Origin: Alistipes sp.
Lineage (GTDB): Bacteria; Bacteroidota; Bacteroidia; Bacteroidales; Rikenellaceae
Direction: 5' to 3'
Assembly (NCBI GenBank): GCA_017558115.1
Contig: JAFYWG010000027.1
Span: 1 to 42,370, forward strand
Length of the DNA stretch: 42,370 nt
Positions 32,726 to 42,353 of this stretch are shown in pieces; the first letter of the stretch is position 1, and every line of letters starts with the position of its first letter. Both the position numbers and the translations under genes were made by a program. The notes beneath the pieces are model-generated. The model had not been told where the DNA came from and made no database searches. It saw only the letters and a list, made by a program, of their open reading frames with translations.

Positions 32726-34825
32726 TTACAACCAAGCGCCGTTGTCGTTGTTCTCACGTGAGATGATCACAACCTCCTTCTCCATAAGCTTACCACCAGT
32801 AGCGCCAGTGCCACCTACGGTCTTACCACCAGCGATGTACTTAACTGTAATAACGCCGATACCGGGCTTAGTACACTTGAGGTAGATCTTATTGTTGAAG
32901 TAGTCGTATGTATCGATACCAAGGCGATTCTTAACCTCGTCAGTGATAACGAAATCCTTCATTACCGTAACATTGATATCACCAGTACCGATAATCTTGC
33001 CAAAGTTGAGCTCAAACTCCTCGTTAACAACTACGGGGATACATGTAGCGCCACGCACGTTCATAATAGCGAATGTTGCATCGAGCTTACCAGTACCCAT
33101 CTTACCCTTGTATGCCGAGAGGTCGAAGTTCTTAACATGAATCTGGTAGCCAGTAGCCTGTGAATATGTAATGTAGTGACGTGGGACTGAGCCAGTAAGG
33201 CTGTCATCGATGTTACGTACTGAAGATGTGATTACGTCGTAGAGCTGAGTGTTTGTGAGCTTAATGCCATGATCAAGAGCATAAGAGAGCACCAAAGCTG
33301 CTACGCCAGATACGTGAGGACAAGCCATTGAAGTACCCTGCATATAGCCATAATTCTTGCCGTAAGTCACAACAGAACCATTTCTTGAATGCTCAGCATC
33401 GGGAGCCTCTGCAGGAAGTGTTGAGAGCACACAGCCATAGTCCATGAAACCGGACTCACCCTCAGGAACCTCAGACTCACCACCAGGAGCAGCTACGTTA
33501 CAACCCTCATCGTAGCAAGTGTAGGTTGTAGGCATGCCATCAGGAGCCAATGCTGTAACACAGATAAACTCGTTGTAAGCACCAGGATAGTTAGCGATAT
33601 CAGCACCACTGTTACCAGCAGCAAAGATAATAACGTTACCTGTCATTGCTGCACAGTTGCTCTTGCTCTGGAAATACTTCAACGCCGCAATCTCTACACC
33701 ATAGTTGCTGCTGTAGAAGCCATCAGATGTGATTTCACCATTGTAACCCCAAGAGTTCTGCAAGATAGAAGCACCATTGTCGGCAGCATACTCAATACCG
33801 ATTGCGTTCTTATCGAGACCATTCTGGCCTGCAGGCACGCTACCATCAAAAATCTGAATAGACATGATGCGTACGCCATTGCCAGAGCCATTGCCACCAG
33901 CAACACCACAAACGCCAATACCATTGTTGTTTACAGCAGCAACAGTACCTGCAACGTGAGTACCGTGACCTGAGTCACCTACATACTCATCACCATCCCA
34001 TGCTGGCTGATCCCAAGTGATAGGGCCCTTACCAGCGCGTGCAGCATTGATACCATAGATATCGTCCACATAGCCGTTGCCATCGTCATCAACGCCATCC
34101 TGGCCATTCTTCTCAGCCTGGTTAACCCACATATTAGCAGCCAAATCGGGGTGATCGTACTTTACACCCTCGTCAACAACTGCTACGATAACCTCAGAGT
34201 TACCTGTAGTGTAATCCCAAGCGCCGTAAGCACCGATGTCCTCACCCTCCTTAGCACCGGGGAAGAATGACTGGTAACCGCGGTTGTTGTAGTGCCACTG
34301 CAAATAGAGCATAGGATCGTTGAAATACTCAGTCTCGCCTACGCGTGTTACATTTACTTCAGACTCAGAGACGGGAGTAGCAGAAATCTGTGGCTTATTA
34401 ACAACTGTGCTGAACTGCACACGGTCAATAGAACTGATAGCAGCAAACTTCTCAGCTACGACATCCAAGTTGGCCTCTTTGTCGAACTTTACAACATACC
34501 AGCGGTGCATACCCTGCGCACGCTTGAGGTCGGCATTCACAGCCATGTTAAATACGGGCTTCACAGACTCTACGCCAAGCTCCTCAGCAACGGCGTCGAG
34601 CTTCGAGTTACCCGAGCGAGTAGTGTTGATGCTCCAAGCATCTGCAGTCTGCTCATCAACATAGAGGATGAGCTCACCAGCGACAGCATCCTCAGAAGAG
34701 TTGATGATCTTCGCCATAGGGTTCTTCTCAGCAACTACGCCCTCACCCTCCATTACGGGGTCTGCAACGCACGATGCTGCGATGATTGCAACCAATGCAA
34801 ACAAAGAAAATTTAACCTTATTCAT
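32726..34825 (-). CDS. S8 (subtilisin-like) serine protease lipoprotein 2
   Basis: This is a 699-residue paralogue of the protease at 29743-31752, alignable from the lipobox (AASC, Cys19) through the catalytic domain. Asp218 in VAVVDEGV, His287 in SGHGTHVAGT, Asn405 in AAGNSG and Ser499 in GTSMACPHVSG are intact, and the calcium-type loop GVDDDGNGYVDD is identical. A short insertion (GPITWDQPAWDGDEYV) lies before the catalytic His, and another before the Ser. The C-terminus ends DNGAWL. The start is the ATG at 34825 because it opens the signal peptide and leaves the promoter upstream; the longer in-frame start would cross the leader. Confidence 0.94.
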   Translation of the reverse strand: MNKVKFSLFALVAIIAASCVADPVMEGEGVVAEKNPMAKIINSSEDAVAGELILYVDEQTADAWSINTTRSGNSKLDAVAEELGVESVKPVFNMAVNADLKRAQGMHRWYVVKFDKEANLDVVAEKFAAISSIDRVQFSTVVNKPQISATPVSESEVNVTRVGETEYFNDPMLYLQWHYNNRGYQSFFPGAKEGEDIGAYGAWDYTTGNSEVIVAVVDEGVKYDHPDLAANMWVNQAEKNGQDGVDDDGNGYVDDIYGINAARAGKGPITWDQPAWDGDEYVGDSGHGTHVAGTVAAVNNNGIGVCGVAGGNGSGNGVRIMSIQIFDGSVPAGQNGLDKNAIGIEYAADNGASILQNSWGYNGEITSDGFYSSNYGVEIAALKYFQSKSNCAAMTGNVIIFAAGNSGADIANYPGAYNEFICVTALAPDGMPTTYTCYDEGCNVAAPGGESEVPEGESGFMDYGCVLSTLPAEAPDAEHSRNGSVVTYGKNYGYMQGTSMACPHVSGVAALVLSYALDHGIKLTNTQLYDVITSSVRNIDDSLTGSVPRHYITYSQATGYQIHVKNFDLSAYKGKMGTGKLDATFAIMNVRGATCIPVVVNEEFELNFGKIIGTGDINVTVMKDFVITDEVKNRLGIDTYDYFNNKIYLKCTKPGIGVITVKYIAGGKTVGGTGATGGKLMEKEVVIISRENNDNGAWL

Positions 34826-34869
34826 AGTTATTTTTAAAAAAATTAAAGTTTTCGCAGTCTTTCTCGATA

Positions 34870-34899
34870 CAAAGGTAGTCAATATTTTGTGAATGCAAA
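34870..34899 (-). promoter_or_regulatory. Promoter of S8 protease gene 2
   Basis: Minus-strand TACCTTTG (complement of 34870-34877) and TTTG (complement of 34896-34899) are 18 bases apart. The leader is about 40 bases. Confidence 0.6.
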
Positions 34900-34917
34900 A
34901 GATTATGGCTAAAAAGT

Positions 34918-35016
34918 AAGGAATTTAGGGAATTTAAGGAAATTAGAGATATAATCACTAACTTCCCTAAACTCCTTAAACTCCCTAAACTCCCTAAACT
35001 CCCTAAACTCCCTAAA
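34918..35016. repeat. Low-complexity tract with tandem CTCCCTAAA
   Basis: A purine-rich arm (GGAATTTAGGGAATTTAAGG and following) leads through a short spacer into a pyrimidine-rich arm with at least five tandem copies of the 9-mer CTCCCTAAA or a one-base variant (34963-35016). The arms are partly complementary. It abuts the terminator of the operon at 35091, in the same way as the tract at 13905-14000 abuts element A. Confidence 0.65.
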
Positions 35017-35031
35017 CGACTCGTCCCCCCG

Positions 35032-35067
35032 CAAAAAAAGCGGTCTGCCCCGAGTGGAGCAGACCGC
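35032..35067 (-). terminator. Terminator of the SusC-SusD operon
   Basis: On the minus strand GCGGTCTGC/GCAGACCGC (35059-35067 with 35040-35048, extended by CC/GG) is followed by seven T (complement of 35033-35039). It lies 24 bases beyond the stop at 35091. Confidence 0.9.
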
Positions 35068-35090
35068 AATGATATAGCTATAATCTCAGA

Positions 35091-37409
35091 TTACTTAAGA
35101 GTAGCAGGAGTAAAGCTTGGAGCTACGGGAGTAGCCTTGATAACAAGCTTAGACTCAGAAGCGATAACGCTGTGTACCTCGCAAGCCTGCATCTGAGCAG
35201 CCTTAGCAGCGAACTTAGCGTTTACGTTCTGTGCACGTGCCTGAAGAGCACCGCTAGCTGGAACTACCTCAGTCTCAGGTGTGAAGTTGAAGTAAGCACC
35301 GAGAATGTCGCCAGCTTCATTGTTTACTGGATCGTACTCGATAACCATCAAAGCGAAGTATGTATCGAGACCAGCGATAGCGTTGTCCTCAACAGTCATC
35401 ACCATAGGAGCCATCTGAGCATAGTCAGCAGTTGTAGAGCTGAAGTAGCCGTAAACCTGAGTTACTTCCTCGTTGAATGCACCGTAGAGACCACCCCACT
35501 GTGAGCCATACTTCTCGTAGCCGAGCTCAACACCCTCATTTGTAAGAGTACCAGCAGTCTCATCGTACTTAGCATACCACATAGAACCATCGATGTAGTT
35601 GTGTACGAAGTAGAAGTCGCTGTAGCTCTTACCTGGAACGAGTGAGAACGCCATCTGTGACTCAGTAGTTGGATCAGTGAATGCGTACTCACCTACTGCA
35701 AGAGCACCGTCGTACTCAGGTGTAGTGTAGTTACCATCCCAGAAGATAGTTGTACCGTAGACAGTCTCAGCAGCGAACAATACCTTGTACTCATAACCGT
35801 TGTTAACGTTCATACGAGCTGTAACAGTACCATTCTCAGCAAGAGTTGGGAGGAATGTGCTAAGGTCAGCAGCATAGTCAGCGAGGATAGCCTCATCAGT
35901 CAAGCCCTGGCTAAGAGCAGACTCGTAAGAAGCTACAGTACCCCACCAAGCACGCATAGACTTAAGGTCTGCAGCGTTAGCTGTGATGTTAAGACCAATC
36001 CAGAAGCAAGCAGGAGTCTCAGCCTCAACAGCCGCCTTATTCTCCTCAGCAGCGAATGATGCTGGAGTGCCCACCTGTACGTCAAGGTTTACCTCAGGCA
36101 TCTCACCTGTACCGTTGAAGTAGAAGTTAAGAGCGTAAGTATCCTGGAGACGAGCCTCGCCCTCAGCAGTGTAAGGAACAGCTACGAGAGTCCACAGACC
36201 CTTAGTAAGCTCAACCTGCCACTTCTTGTCCTCAGCAGTACCCTCGAAGATCTCGAGCTCCTCAGAACCTGCTACGATAGCCTCAGCAAACTCAGAAGGA
36301 TCTGCAGTTACATCACCAGGAACGAAAGTGAACTTGTAAGTGTCGATGTCTGCACCAAGAGCGAAGTTGAAGATAGCCTCAGCAGTAGCGCCATCAGCAG
36401 AAACGTACATACCATCGTAAGAAACCTCCATACCGTAGTTTACGAACTCTGTACCGGGCAAGTAGTACTGCATGAAACCAGTTGCGTTACCGGTCTTTGT
36501 GAATGTACCGAGGAACTCACCACCATTTACTACACCAAGCCAAACTGAACCAACAGGGAACTTGATGATGCCATCCTGCAATACGATAGGAGTAGCGTCA
36601 GGGATGAAGCATACCAAATCCTCGTAGCCATTGTCAGGCATACTAAGGTTGAAGAAGAACAACTGACCATCCTCACCAAGGTTTACAGACTGACCTACAC
36701 GAACGTTGTTAGGATCAGTGATATCGAACTCAAGGTAAGCATCAACACCTGTAGGAACATTGTAACCCAACCAAGAAGGAACACCGCCCCACATAGCACC
36801 GACGGTTGCAGGAGCGAAAGGATTCTTAACACGGATACGGTTAGCATCCAAATCGTTCTGCTCAAACTCTACATAAGCACCAGCACCACGGAATGCGTCA
36901 GCCTCCTGGAACAAATTACAAAGAAGATCGTCAAAGTAGATACCAGTACCCATAGATGTCCAAGGCTCAGGAACGATGATAGAGAATGTAGCCTCAGATG
37001 TAGCGTAAGTAGAAGCCTCAGCCTCATCAAGCTTAATAGCAACAGTATACTCCTCGCCAATAGCAAGCTCAGAACCATCGAAAGTGATTGTCAAAGTAGT
37101 CTTCTCTGCACCAGCAGCGAACTCTACCTTTGAAGGAACTGTGAACAACTCTGTTGCCTCACCAGCAGCATCCTTTGCCTCATAACGAAGCGATACAGAA
37201 GCAGCCTCACTTGCATTAGCACGAGCAACCTCGATAGCTACCTCAGTGTCAGTAGCTGCAACCTCAAAGCCCTTAGTGTCTGTGAAGTAAACACCCATGT
37301 TGCTGTCCTTCGCACCAGGAGCCCAATCTGCATAGGGATGCTGGCACGATGCGAAAGACAACGCACCTACAACAGCAGCAAGCAGATATATAAACTTAAA
37401 TCTTTTCAT
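35091..37409 (-). CDS. Surface lipoprotein in the SusE/F position of a SusCD operon
   Basis: This is a 772-residue lipoprotein (lipobox LSFASC, Cys22) that starts 19 bases after the SusD-like gene. Residues 35-150 resemble a Calx-beta/DUF1735-like beta domain (VAIEVARANASEAASVSLRY, EYTVAIKLDEAEAS). The remainder is made of repeated beta modules; pieces such as YFNGTGEMPEVNLDVQ, YGTTIFWDGNYTT and SDFYFVHNYIDGSMWY recur in character but match no family I can name. Position and anchor suggest a surface substrate-binding protein that hands its ligand to the SusC/D pair. I use ATG 37409 since the longer reading needs a TTG start. Confidence 0.8.
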   Translation of the reverse strand: MKRFKFIYLLAAVVGALSFASCQHPYADWAPGAKDSNMGVYFTDTKGFEVAATDTEVAIEVARANASEAASVSLRYEAKDAAGEATELFTVPSKVEFAAGAEKTTLTITFDGSELAIGEEYTVAIKLDEAEASTYATSEATFSIIVPEPWTSMGTGIYFDDLLCNLFQEADAFRGAGAYVEFEQNDLDANRIRVKNPFAPATVGAMWGGVPSWLGYNVPTGVDAYLEFDITDPNNVRVGQSVNLGEDGQLFFFNLSMPDNGYEDLVCFIPDATPIVLQDGIIKFPVGSVWLGVVNGGEFLGTFTKTGNATGFMQYYLPGTEFVNYGMEVSYDGMYVSADGATAEAIFNFALGADIDTYKFTFVPGDVTADPSEFAEAIVAGSEELEIFEGTAEDKKWQVELTKGLWTLVAVPYTAEGEARLQDTYALNFYFNGTGEMPEVNLDVQVGTPASFAAEENKAAVEAETPACFWIGLNITANAADLKSMRAWWGTVASYESALSQGLTDEAILADYAADLSTFLPTLAENGTVTARMNVNNGYEYKVLFAAETVYGTTIFWDGNYTTPEYDGALAVGEYAFTDPTTESQMAFSLVPGKSYSDFYFVHNYIDGSMWYAKYDETAGTLTNEGVELGYEKYGSQWGGLYGAFNEEVTQVYGYFSSTTADYAQMAPMVMTVEDNAIAGLDTYFALMVIEYDPVNNEAGDILGAYFNFTPETEVVPASGALQARAQNVNAKFAAKAAQMQACEVHSVIASESKLVIKATPVAPSFTPATLK

Positions 37410-37428
37410 AATCAAACTTTTTTATTAA

Positions 37429-39087
37429 TTACTCCAAAGTAACTGGCTTGAATGCCTGAGTTGGGTTAGGATTAGAACCCTGGAGAGCTGCAGCCTTGTT
37501 CATATCTGTCTCATCCTTAGGAATACAGTATGACCACCATGGAGCACGACCAGCGATCTTGAAGCGAGCATCAGCAGGATAGTTAGTACCCTCGAATGCT
37601 GCGTCATAACCCTTGTCCAAACGCTTCATATCGAACATCTTGATACCCTCACCCCAGAACTCAATACCCTTCTGGAAGATGATCTCGTCAACATAGTCGT
37701 TTGTCTTACATGCGTAGTAAGGATCACGGTTCTTCATGAATGTGATAAGGTCGATCATAACATCCTCACCCATGTGTGCGCGTGCCTCGAGCTCGATGAA
37801 GTACATCTCCTCGCAACGCATCAAAGGAAGAGTAACTGCACCAGCAGCCTTGTACTCTGTGCGGTTACCACCAGCAGGACGGAACTTGAAGAATGTGTAG
37901 TTAGCCAAAGCGCTCCAAGTACCCTCATCCATAGAAGTGTAAGCCTGGAAGTCAGCATATGTCTTCTCAGGACCCTTCATCAACTTCTTACGGAAGTCAG
38001 AGTCAGAGAGACGCTCGTAATCCTTAGCAGATACACCAGGCTGTGACAATGGAGCGTAGCCATAGTCAGCCTCGAGAGCCATGTGAGCAGTGAACTGGAA
38101 CAAGTTGTTGATTACAGTATCAACTGAGTGCTGCAAGCCCCACATCCATGAAGAAGCGGCAACGTTGAAACCGTTAGTAATGCTTGTCCACTCGTTCTCG
38201 TTCATGATAGCACCACCGTGAGCTTCGATAGCCATACGAGCGTACTCAGCAGCCTTAGCGTAAGCTGCATTACCCTCGGGAAGCTCACCAGAGAGACCAT
38301 CCTCGAAACCACCCAACCAGAGGTATGCACGAGCATAAAGACCGTATACTACAGAGAGGTCAGGGTTAGTAATAGATGTAGAAGTGTAATCAGCCAAAGC
38401 CTCCTCAGCAAATGCGAGGTCAGCGAAGATGAAGTTGAACATCTCCTCACGTGTAGCACGTGGATTGTTCTTTGCACCCTGCTCATCGAGCAACTCATCT
38501 ACAATAGGCACAGTAAGACCTGCAACCTCGAGCTGATCAGCAGCATAGTTAGGATTTGTATCGTTCTCAGCATAGAGACACTCGAACATACGAGCGAGGT
38601 CAATATACATCATAGCACGATATGTGCGAGCGATACCTACGTACTCCTGCAATAACTCGTTATCACCTACGATGCGGATAACATCGTTACATGCCTTGAT
38701 CTGTGGGTAGTAGTTGTACCACACGTGTGATGGCAATGCAGAGTTAGGTGCATAACCCCAGCTATAAGAAGAGGCATAGAAACGGTTGTAACCTGCAGGA
38801 AGACCTGTTGTCCAACCATTAGATACCATAAGACCACAAGCGTAGTCGTTGTAAACACCAACTGAGTGGTAACCGAAGTCAGTGTGCTCCCAACCAGAGA
38901 CGTATGACATCAAACCAGATGGGATACCCTTCAAAAGATTCTCTGCTACCACCTCAGCCTGACCAGCCATAAGCTGGCCCTCAGTAATCGCGCTCTCCTT
39001 GGGAAGAGTCTCGCGAATACAGCCAGTAAGTGCAAGAGCTGCACCAAGCGAAAGGGCTGTTGTTTTAAGTATGTTTGTAAATTTCAT
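37429..39087 (-). CDS. SusD/RagB family outer-membrane lipoprotein
   Basis: This is a 552-residue surface lipoprotein (lipobox ALTGC, Cys23) that caps the SusC-like channel and binds its substrate. The helical TPR scaffold is seen in YYPQIKACNDVIRIV, ARTYRAMMYIDLARMFE, NFIFADLAFAEEAL and VYGLYARAYLWLGGFED, and the typical C-terminal part has PLMRCEEMYFIELEARAHMG and EIIFQKGIEFWGEGIKMFDMKR. It follows the SusC-like gene by 20 bases. The substrate (glycan or peptide) cannot be read from the sequence, and no glycoside hydrolase is encoded in the window. Confidence 0.96.
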   Translation of the reverse strand: MKFTNILKTTALSLGAALALTGCIRETLPKESAITEGQLMAGQAEVVAENLLKGIPSGLMSYVSGWEHTDFGYHSVGVYNDYACGLMVSNGWTTGLPAGYNRFYASSYSWGYAPNSALPSHVWYNYYPQIKACNDVIRIVGDNELLQEYVGIARTYRAMMYIDLARMFECLYAENDTNPNYAADQLEVAGLTVPIVDELLDEQGAKNNPRATREEMFNFIFADLAFAEEALADYTSTSITNPDLSVVYGLYARAYLWLGGFEDGLSGELPEGNAAYAKAAEYARMAIEAHGGAIMNENEWTSITNGFNVAASSWMWGLQHSVDTVINNLFQFTAHMALEADYGYAPLSQPGVSAKDYERLSDSDFRKKLMKGPEKTYADFQAYTSMDEGTWSALANYTFFKFRPAGGNRTEYKAAGAVTLPLMRCEEMYFIELEARAHMGEDVMIDLITFMKNRDPYYACKTNDYVDEIIFQKGIEFWGEGIKMFDMKRLDKGYDAAFEGTNYPADARFKIAGRAPWWSYCIPKDETDMNKAAALQGSNPNPTQAFKPVTLE

Positions 39088-39107
39088 AGTCTTATACCTT
39101 TAATATA

Positions 39108-42100
39108 TTAGAATGTCAAGGTTACACCGCCTGAGATAGTACGGATAGGAGCGTAGTAGTTGTTAGAACCGCCTCGTGGATCGAAGCCCTGACGCTTAGA
39201 CCAGTACCATACGTTGTCGCAAGCCAAGTAAACTCGCAAGTTCTGAATGTGACCCTTCCACCACTTAGCTGGGAAGTTGTAACCAGCGTTGATGTTAGAA
39301 ATGTTCAAGTAGTCAGTACGGATGAAGAAACGATCTGATGTAGATGTTGTGTACTGATCATTCAACTGGAAACGAGGAATGTTAGAGTCGGGGTTCTCAG
39401 GTGTCCATGCATCCAACAAATCGAGGTGGTAGTTCTTACCAGCTGTAGAAGATGTTGGAGATGACATATAACCAGCGTAAGAACCATCATAACCCCAACC
39501 ACCAAGCTGATAGTCAAATGCGATTGAGAGGTCGAAGCCGTATGCATAGAGTGATGTACCGAAACCACCGAAGATAGGAGCCATAGTACACTTATCAGTC
39601 ATAAGCTTCCAAGAGTATGGATCTGATGATACGTTAGTGTAGTCAGAAGTAACAATCCACTTACCATCGATAGGCTCACCAGTAACCTCATCTACCTCGT
39701 CGTAGCTGAAGAAATTCCACTGTGACTCACCAGTCTCAGGATTTACGCCAGCGTAAGTAGGCATAAGAGGAGTACCCAATGAGAGACCCTCAGCGATGAA
39801 TGAAGTACCAGAGATGAAACCAGAGTGGCCATCGATAGTACGATCCTTACGTGAGTCAGGCAACTTCAATACCTTATTCTTAACGTATGTGAAGTTAGCG
39901 TTGAGTGACCAAACAACGTCACGAGTGCGGATAACGTCACCGTTCAACACGATCTCGAAACCAGTGTTAGCCATATCACCGATGTTGTCATAGTATGAAG
40001 TATAACCCAATGATGGAGTTACAGGTACTGAGAACAACATATCAGTAGTCTTACGGTAGAAGTAGTCGATGCTACCGCTCAAGCGATCATTCCACAAACC
40101 GAACTCAATACCGAGGTTCAAGTTAGAGTTAGTCTCCCAAGTAATGTTAGGATTACCCTTACGGCCGAAGTTAACTGATACACCACCGTTACCATCGTTA
40201 CCTACTGTGTAAAGGTCAGTGTAGAGATACATACCGATAGAGTCGTTGCCCTGTGAACCGAACGATGCCTTGAGCTTCAACATGTTGAACTGAGGAACGT
40301 TGAACCATGACTCACGGTTGATGATCCATGCAGCACCTACTGACCAGAAGTTACCCCAACGGTGATCTGGGTGGAAGCGTGATGAAGCATCGCGACGGTA
40401 TGATGCAGATGCGAAGATACGACCATCGTACTCGTACATAGCACGGAAGAAGTAACCCTCGTTTACATACTCACCGAATGAAGAGCTTGCTGAAGACATA
40501 TCAACAACAGCGCCATTCAACTCGAGGTTGTCTGTAGAGAATACGTTAGACTTAGCAGCGCTCAAAGAGTAAGAACGCAAGTTGTAAGTCTCGTGACCGA
40601 GCAACACGTCAATAGTGTGCTCATCGTTTGCACCAAATGACTTGTTGTAAGTCAACAACTGCTGCAAGTTGTGGTTGTATGAACGGCCGTGGCTCTTAGA
40701 AAGCACACCCTTGTTAGCTACGAACTGGCCGTAGTATGGGTTACGCATAGATGTAGAACGAGTCTCATCAATAGTAACCGAACCGTTTACAGTAAGCTTA
40801 AGACCATCGTAGAGGATGAAATCTGCGAAACCGCTAACTGAGAATGCGTTACCCTCAGAGTTAGACTCATCCAACCAGATGTTCTGCAATGGGTTAGACT
40901 GTGAACCAGAGAAACGAGTAAGACCCCAAACTGAACCATCACCAGAGTCATACATGTTCCAACCATACTTATCCTTCATGATGTTACCCTCACCGTCACG
41001 GATGAAGACAGGATAGATAGGAGCTGTATCAGCAACTGCAGTGAATACGTCAGCAGTATCGCCTGAACCCTCAGAGTTAGAAGAAGCACCATTCCAGTTG
41101 AAGTTAGTGTAGCTCATGTTACCACCGATCTTCAACCACTTCTTTGCCTGGTAGTCAGCACGCAAACGTGCAGTGTAACGGTACATGTCAGAACCATCGG
41201 TAATACCCTTGTTGTTCAAGTAACCGAATGATGCGAAGAAGTTAGACTTCTCAGACGCAGCAGCGATAGAGAGGTTGTACTCCTGACGGAATGAAGGATC
41301 GTACAACTCATCGTACCAATCGTCGGGCTGAACACGGTACTCCTGACCATTGTAAGTAAAGTTACGGCCAAGTGTAGCGTTGGGGTTCAACTTACCGTTT
41401 GAACCGATAAGAGTCTGACCCTCAGGTACAGTATAAACGTTGTAACCAAGACCACCTGATGCGTTAGAAGCAACGTTCTCAGCAGCCATGTTGTGAGCGT
41501 CAGCTGCAGAGATACCATTATCCATGTAGTAGTTCTTCATTGCAGTGTAGTGCATCTCGTAGTACTGACCAGGATCGCGTGTGTAGTCATACAACTTACG
41601 TGCAGCCATATTAACACCCCACTTAGCGTCGAAGTTAACGCGAGCGTCACCAGCCTTAGCACGCTTTGTAGTAACCATGATCACACCGTTTGCACCACGT
41701 GCACCGTAAAGTGCGTTAGATGCTGCATCCTTCAAAACGGTCATTGTCTCGATATCAGACATGTTAAGGTTGTTAAGGTCACCCTCATAAGGCACACCAT
41801 CAACTACCCACAAAGGATCGTTACCTGCGTTGATAGAACCGATACCGCGGATACGGATAGTAGGCTCTGAACCAAGTGAACCTGAACCCTGTGTTGTCTG
41901 AAGACCTGCTACCTTACCTGAAAGGGCATTAGCAACAGATGATGACTGAGTCTTCACGATGTCATCCGACTTGATAGTCGTAGCTGAACCTGTGAAGGCC
42001 TCCTTCTTTGCAGTACCGAACGCCTGTACGACAACCTCCTCGATCTGCTCTGAGTCAGGAACGAGAGCTACATCTACAACCGTACGACCTGCAACAGAGA

Positions 42101-42353
42101 CTGTCTGTGTCTGGTAGCCCAAGTAAGAGACAACCAGGTTAGCATCAGCAGATGCCGCAATCTCAAAATAACCGGCAAGGTCAGTTGATGTGCCTCGGGT
42201 AGTACCCTCGACTACAACTGCTGCTCCGATAACTGGAGAACCAGTTTCATCGGTCACTGTACCGGTAACACGCTGACCTTGAGCAAATGCGCCGAAGCAG
42301 CCCAAGAGCAGAGTTGCAACCATTGATAGTACAACTTTTTTAACCATAAGCAT
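39108..42353 (-). CDS. SusC/RagA family TonB-linked outer-membrane transporter
   Basis: This is a complete 1081-residue TonB-dependent transporter. Signal peptide to about residue 24 (CFGAFAQ), then a CarboxypepD_reg-like domain (27-105, VTGTVTDETGSPVIGAAV), a TonB-box-like segment QIEEVVVQAFG, the plug domain (about 120-230, with VDGVPYEGDLNNLN and LYGARGANGVIMVTTKR), and the 22-strand barrel ending GGVTLTF with the terminal Phe. It imports an oligomer bound by the SusD-like partner. It is first in a three-gene leftward operon. ATG 42353 is used; ATG 42347 is an equal alternative. The promoter region lies almost entirely beyond the right edge, so regulation cannot be seen. Confidence 0.97.
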   Translation of the reverse strand: MLMVKKVVLSMVATLLLGCFGAFAQGQRVTGTVTDETGSPVIGAAVVVEGTTRGTSTDLAGYFEIAASADANLVVSYLGYQTQTVSVAGRTVVDVALVPDSEQIEEVVVQAFGTAKKEAFTGSATTIKSDDIVKTQSSSVANALSGKVAGLQTTQGSGSLGSEPTIRIRGIGSINAGNDPLWVVDGVPYEGDLNNLNMSDIETMTVLKDAASNALYGARGANGVIMVTTKRAKAGDARVNFDAKWGVNMAARKLYDYTRDPGQYYEMHYTAMKNYYMDNGISAADAHNMAAENVASNASGGLGYNVYTVPEGQTLIGSNGKLNPNATLGRNFTYNGQEYRVQPDDWYDELYDPSFRQEYNLSIAAASEKSNFFASFGYLNNKGITDGSDMYRYTARLRADYQAKKWLKIGGNMSYTNFNWNGASSNSEGSGDTADVFTAVADTAPIYPVFIRDGEGNIMKDKYGWNMYDSGDGSVWGLTRFSGSQSNPLQNIWLDESNSEGNAFSVSGFADFILYDGLKLTVNGSVTIDETRSTSMRNPYYGQFVANKGVLSKSHGRSYNHNLQQLLTYNKSFGANDEHTIDVLLGHETYNLRSYSLSAAKSNVFSTDNLELNGAVVDMSSASSSFGEYVNEGYFFRAMYEYDGRIFASASYRRDASSRFHPDHRWGNFWSVGAAWIINRESWFNVPQFNMLKLKASFGSQGNDSIGMYLYTDLYTVGNDGNGGVSVNFGRKGNPNITWETNSNLNLGIEFGLWNDRLSGSIDYFYRKTTDMLFSVPVTPSLGYTSYYDNIGDMANTGFEIVLNGDVIRTRDVVWSLNANFTYVKNKVLKLPDSRKDRTIDGHSGFISGTSFIAEGLSLGTPLMPTYAGVNPETGESQWNFFSYDEVDEVTGEPIDGKWIVTSDYTNVSSDPYSWKLMTDKCTMAPIFGGFGTSLYAYGFDLSIAFDYQLGGWGYDGSYAGYMSSPTSSTAGKNYHLDLLDAWTPENPDSNIPRFQLNDQYTTSTSDRFFIRTDYLNISNINAGYNFPAKWWKGHIQNLRVYLACDNVWYWSKRQGFDPRGGSNNYYAPIRTISGGVTLTF

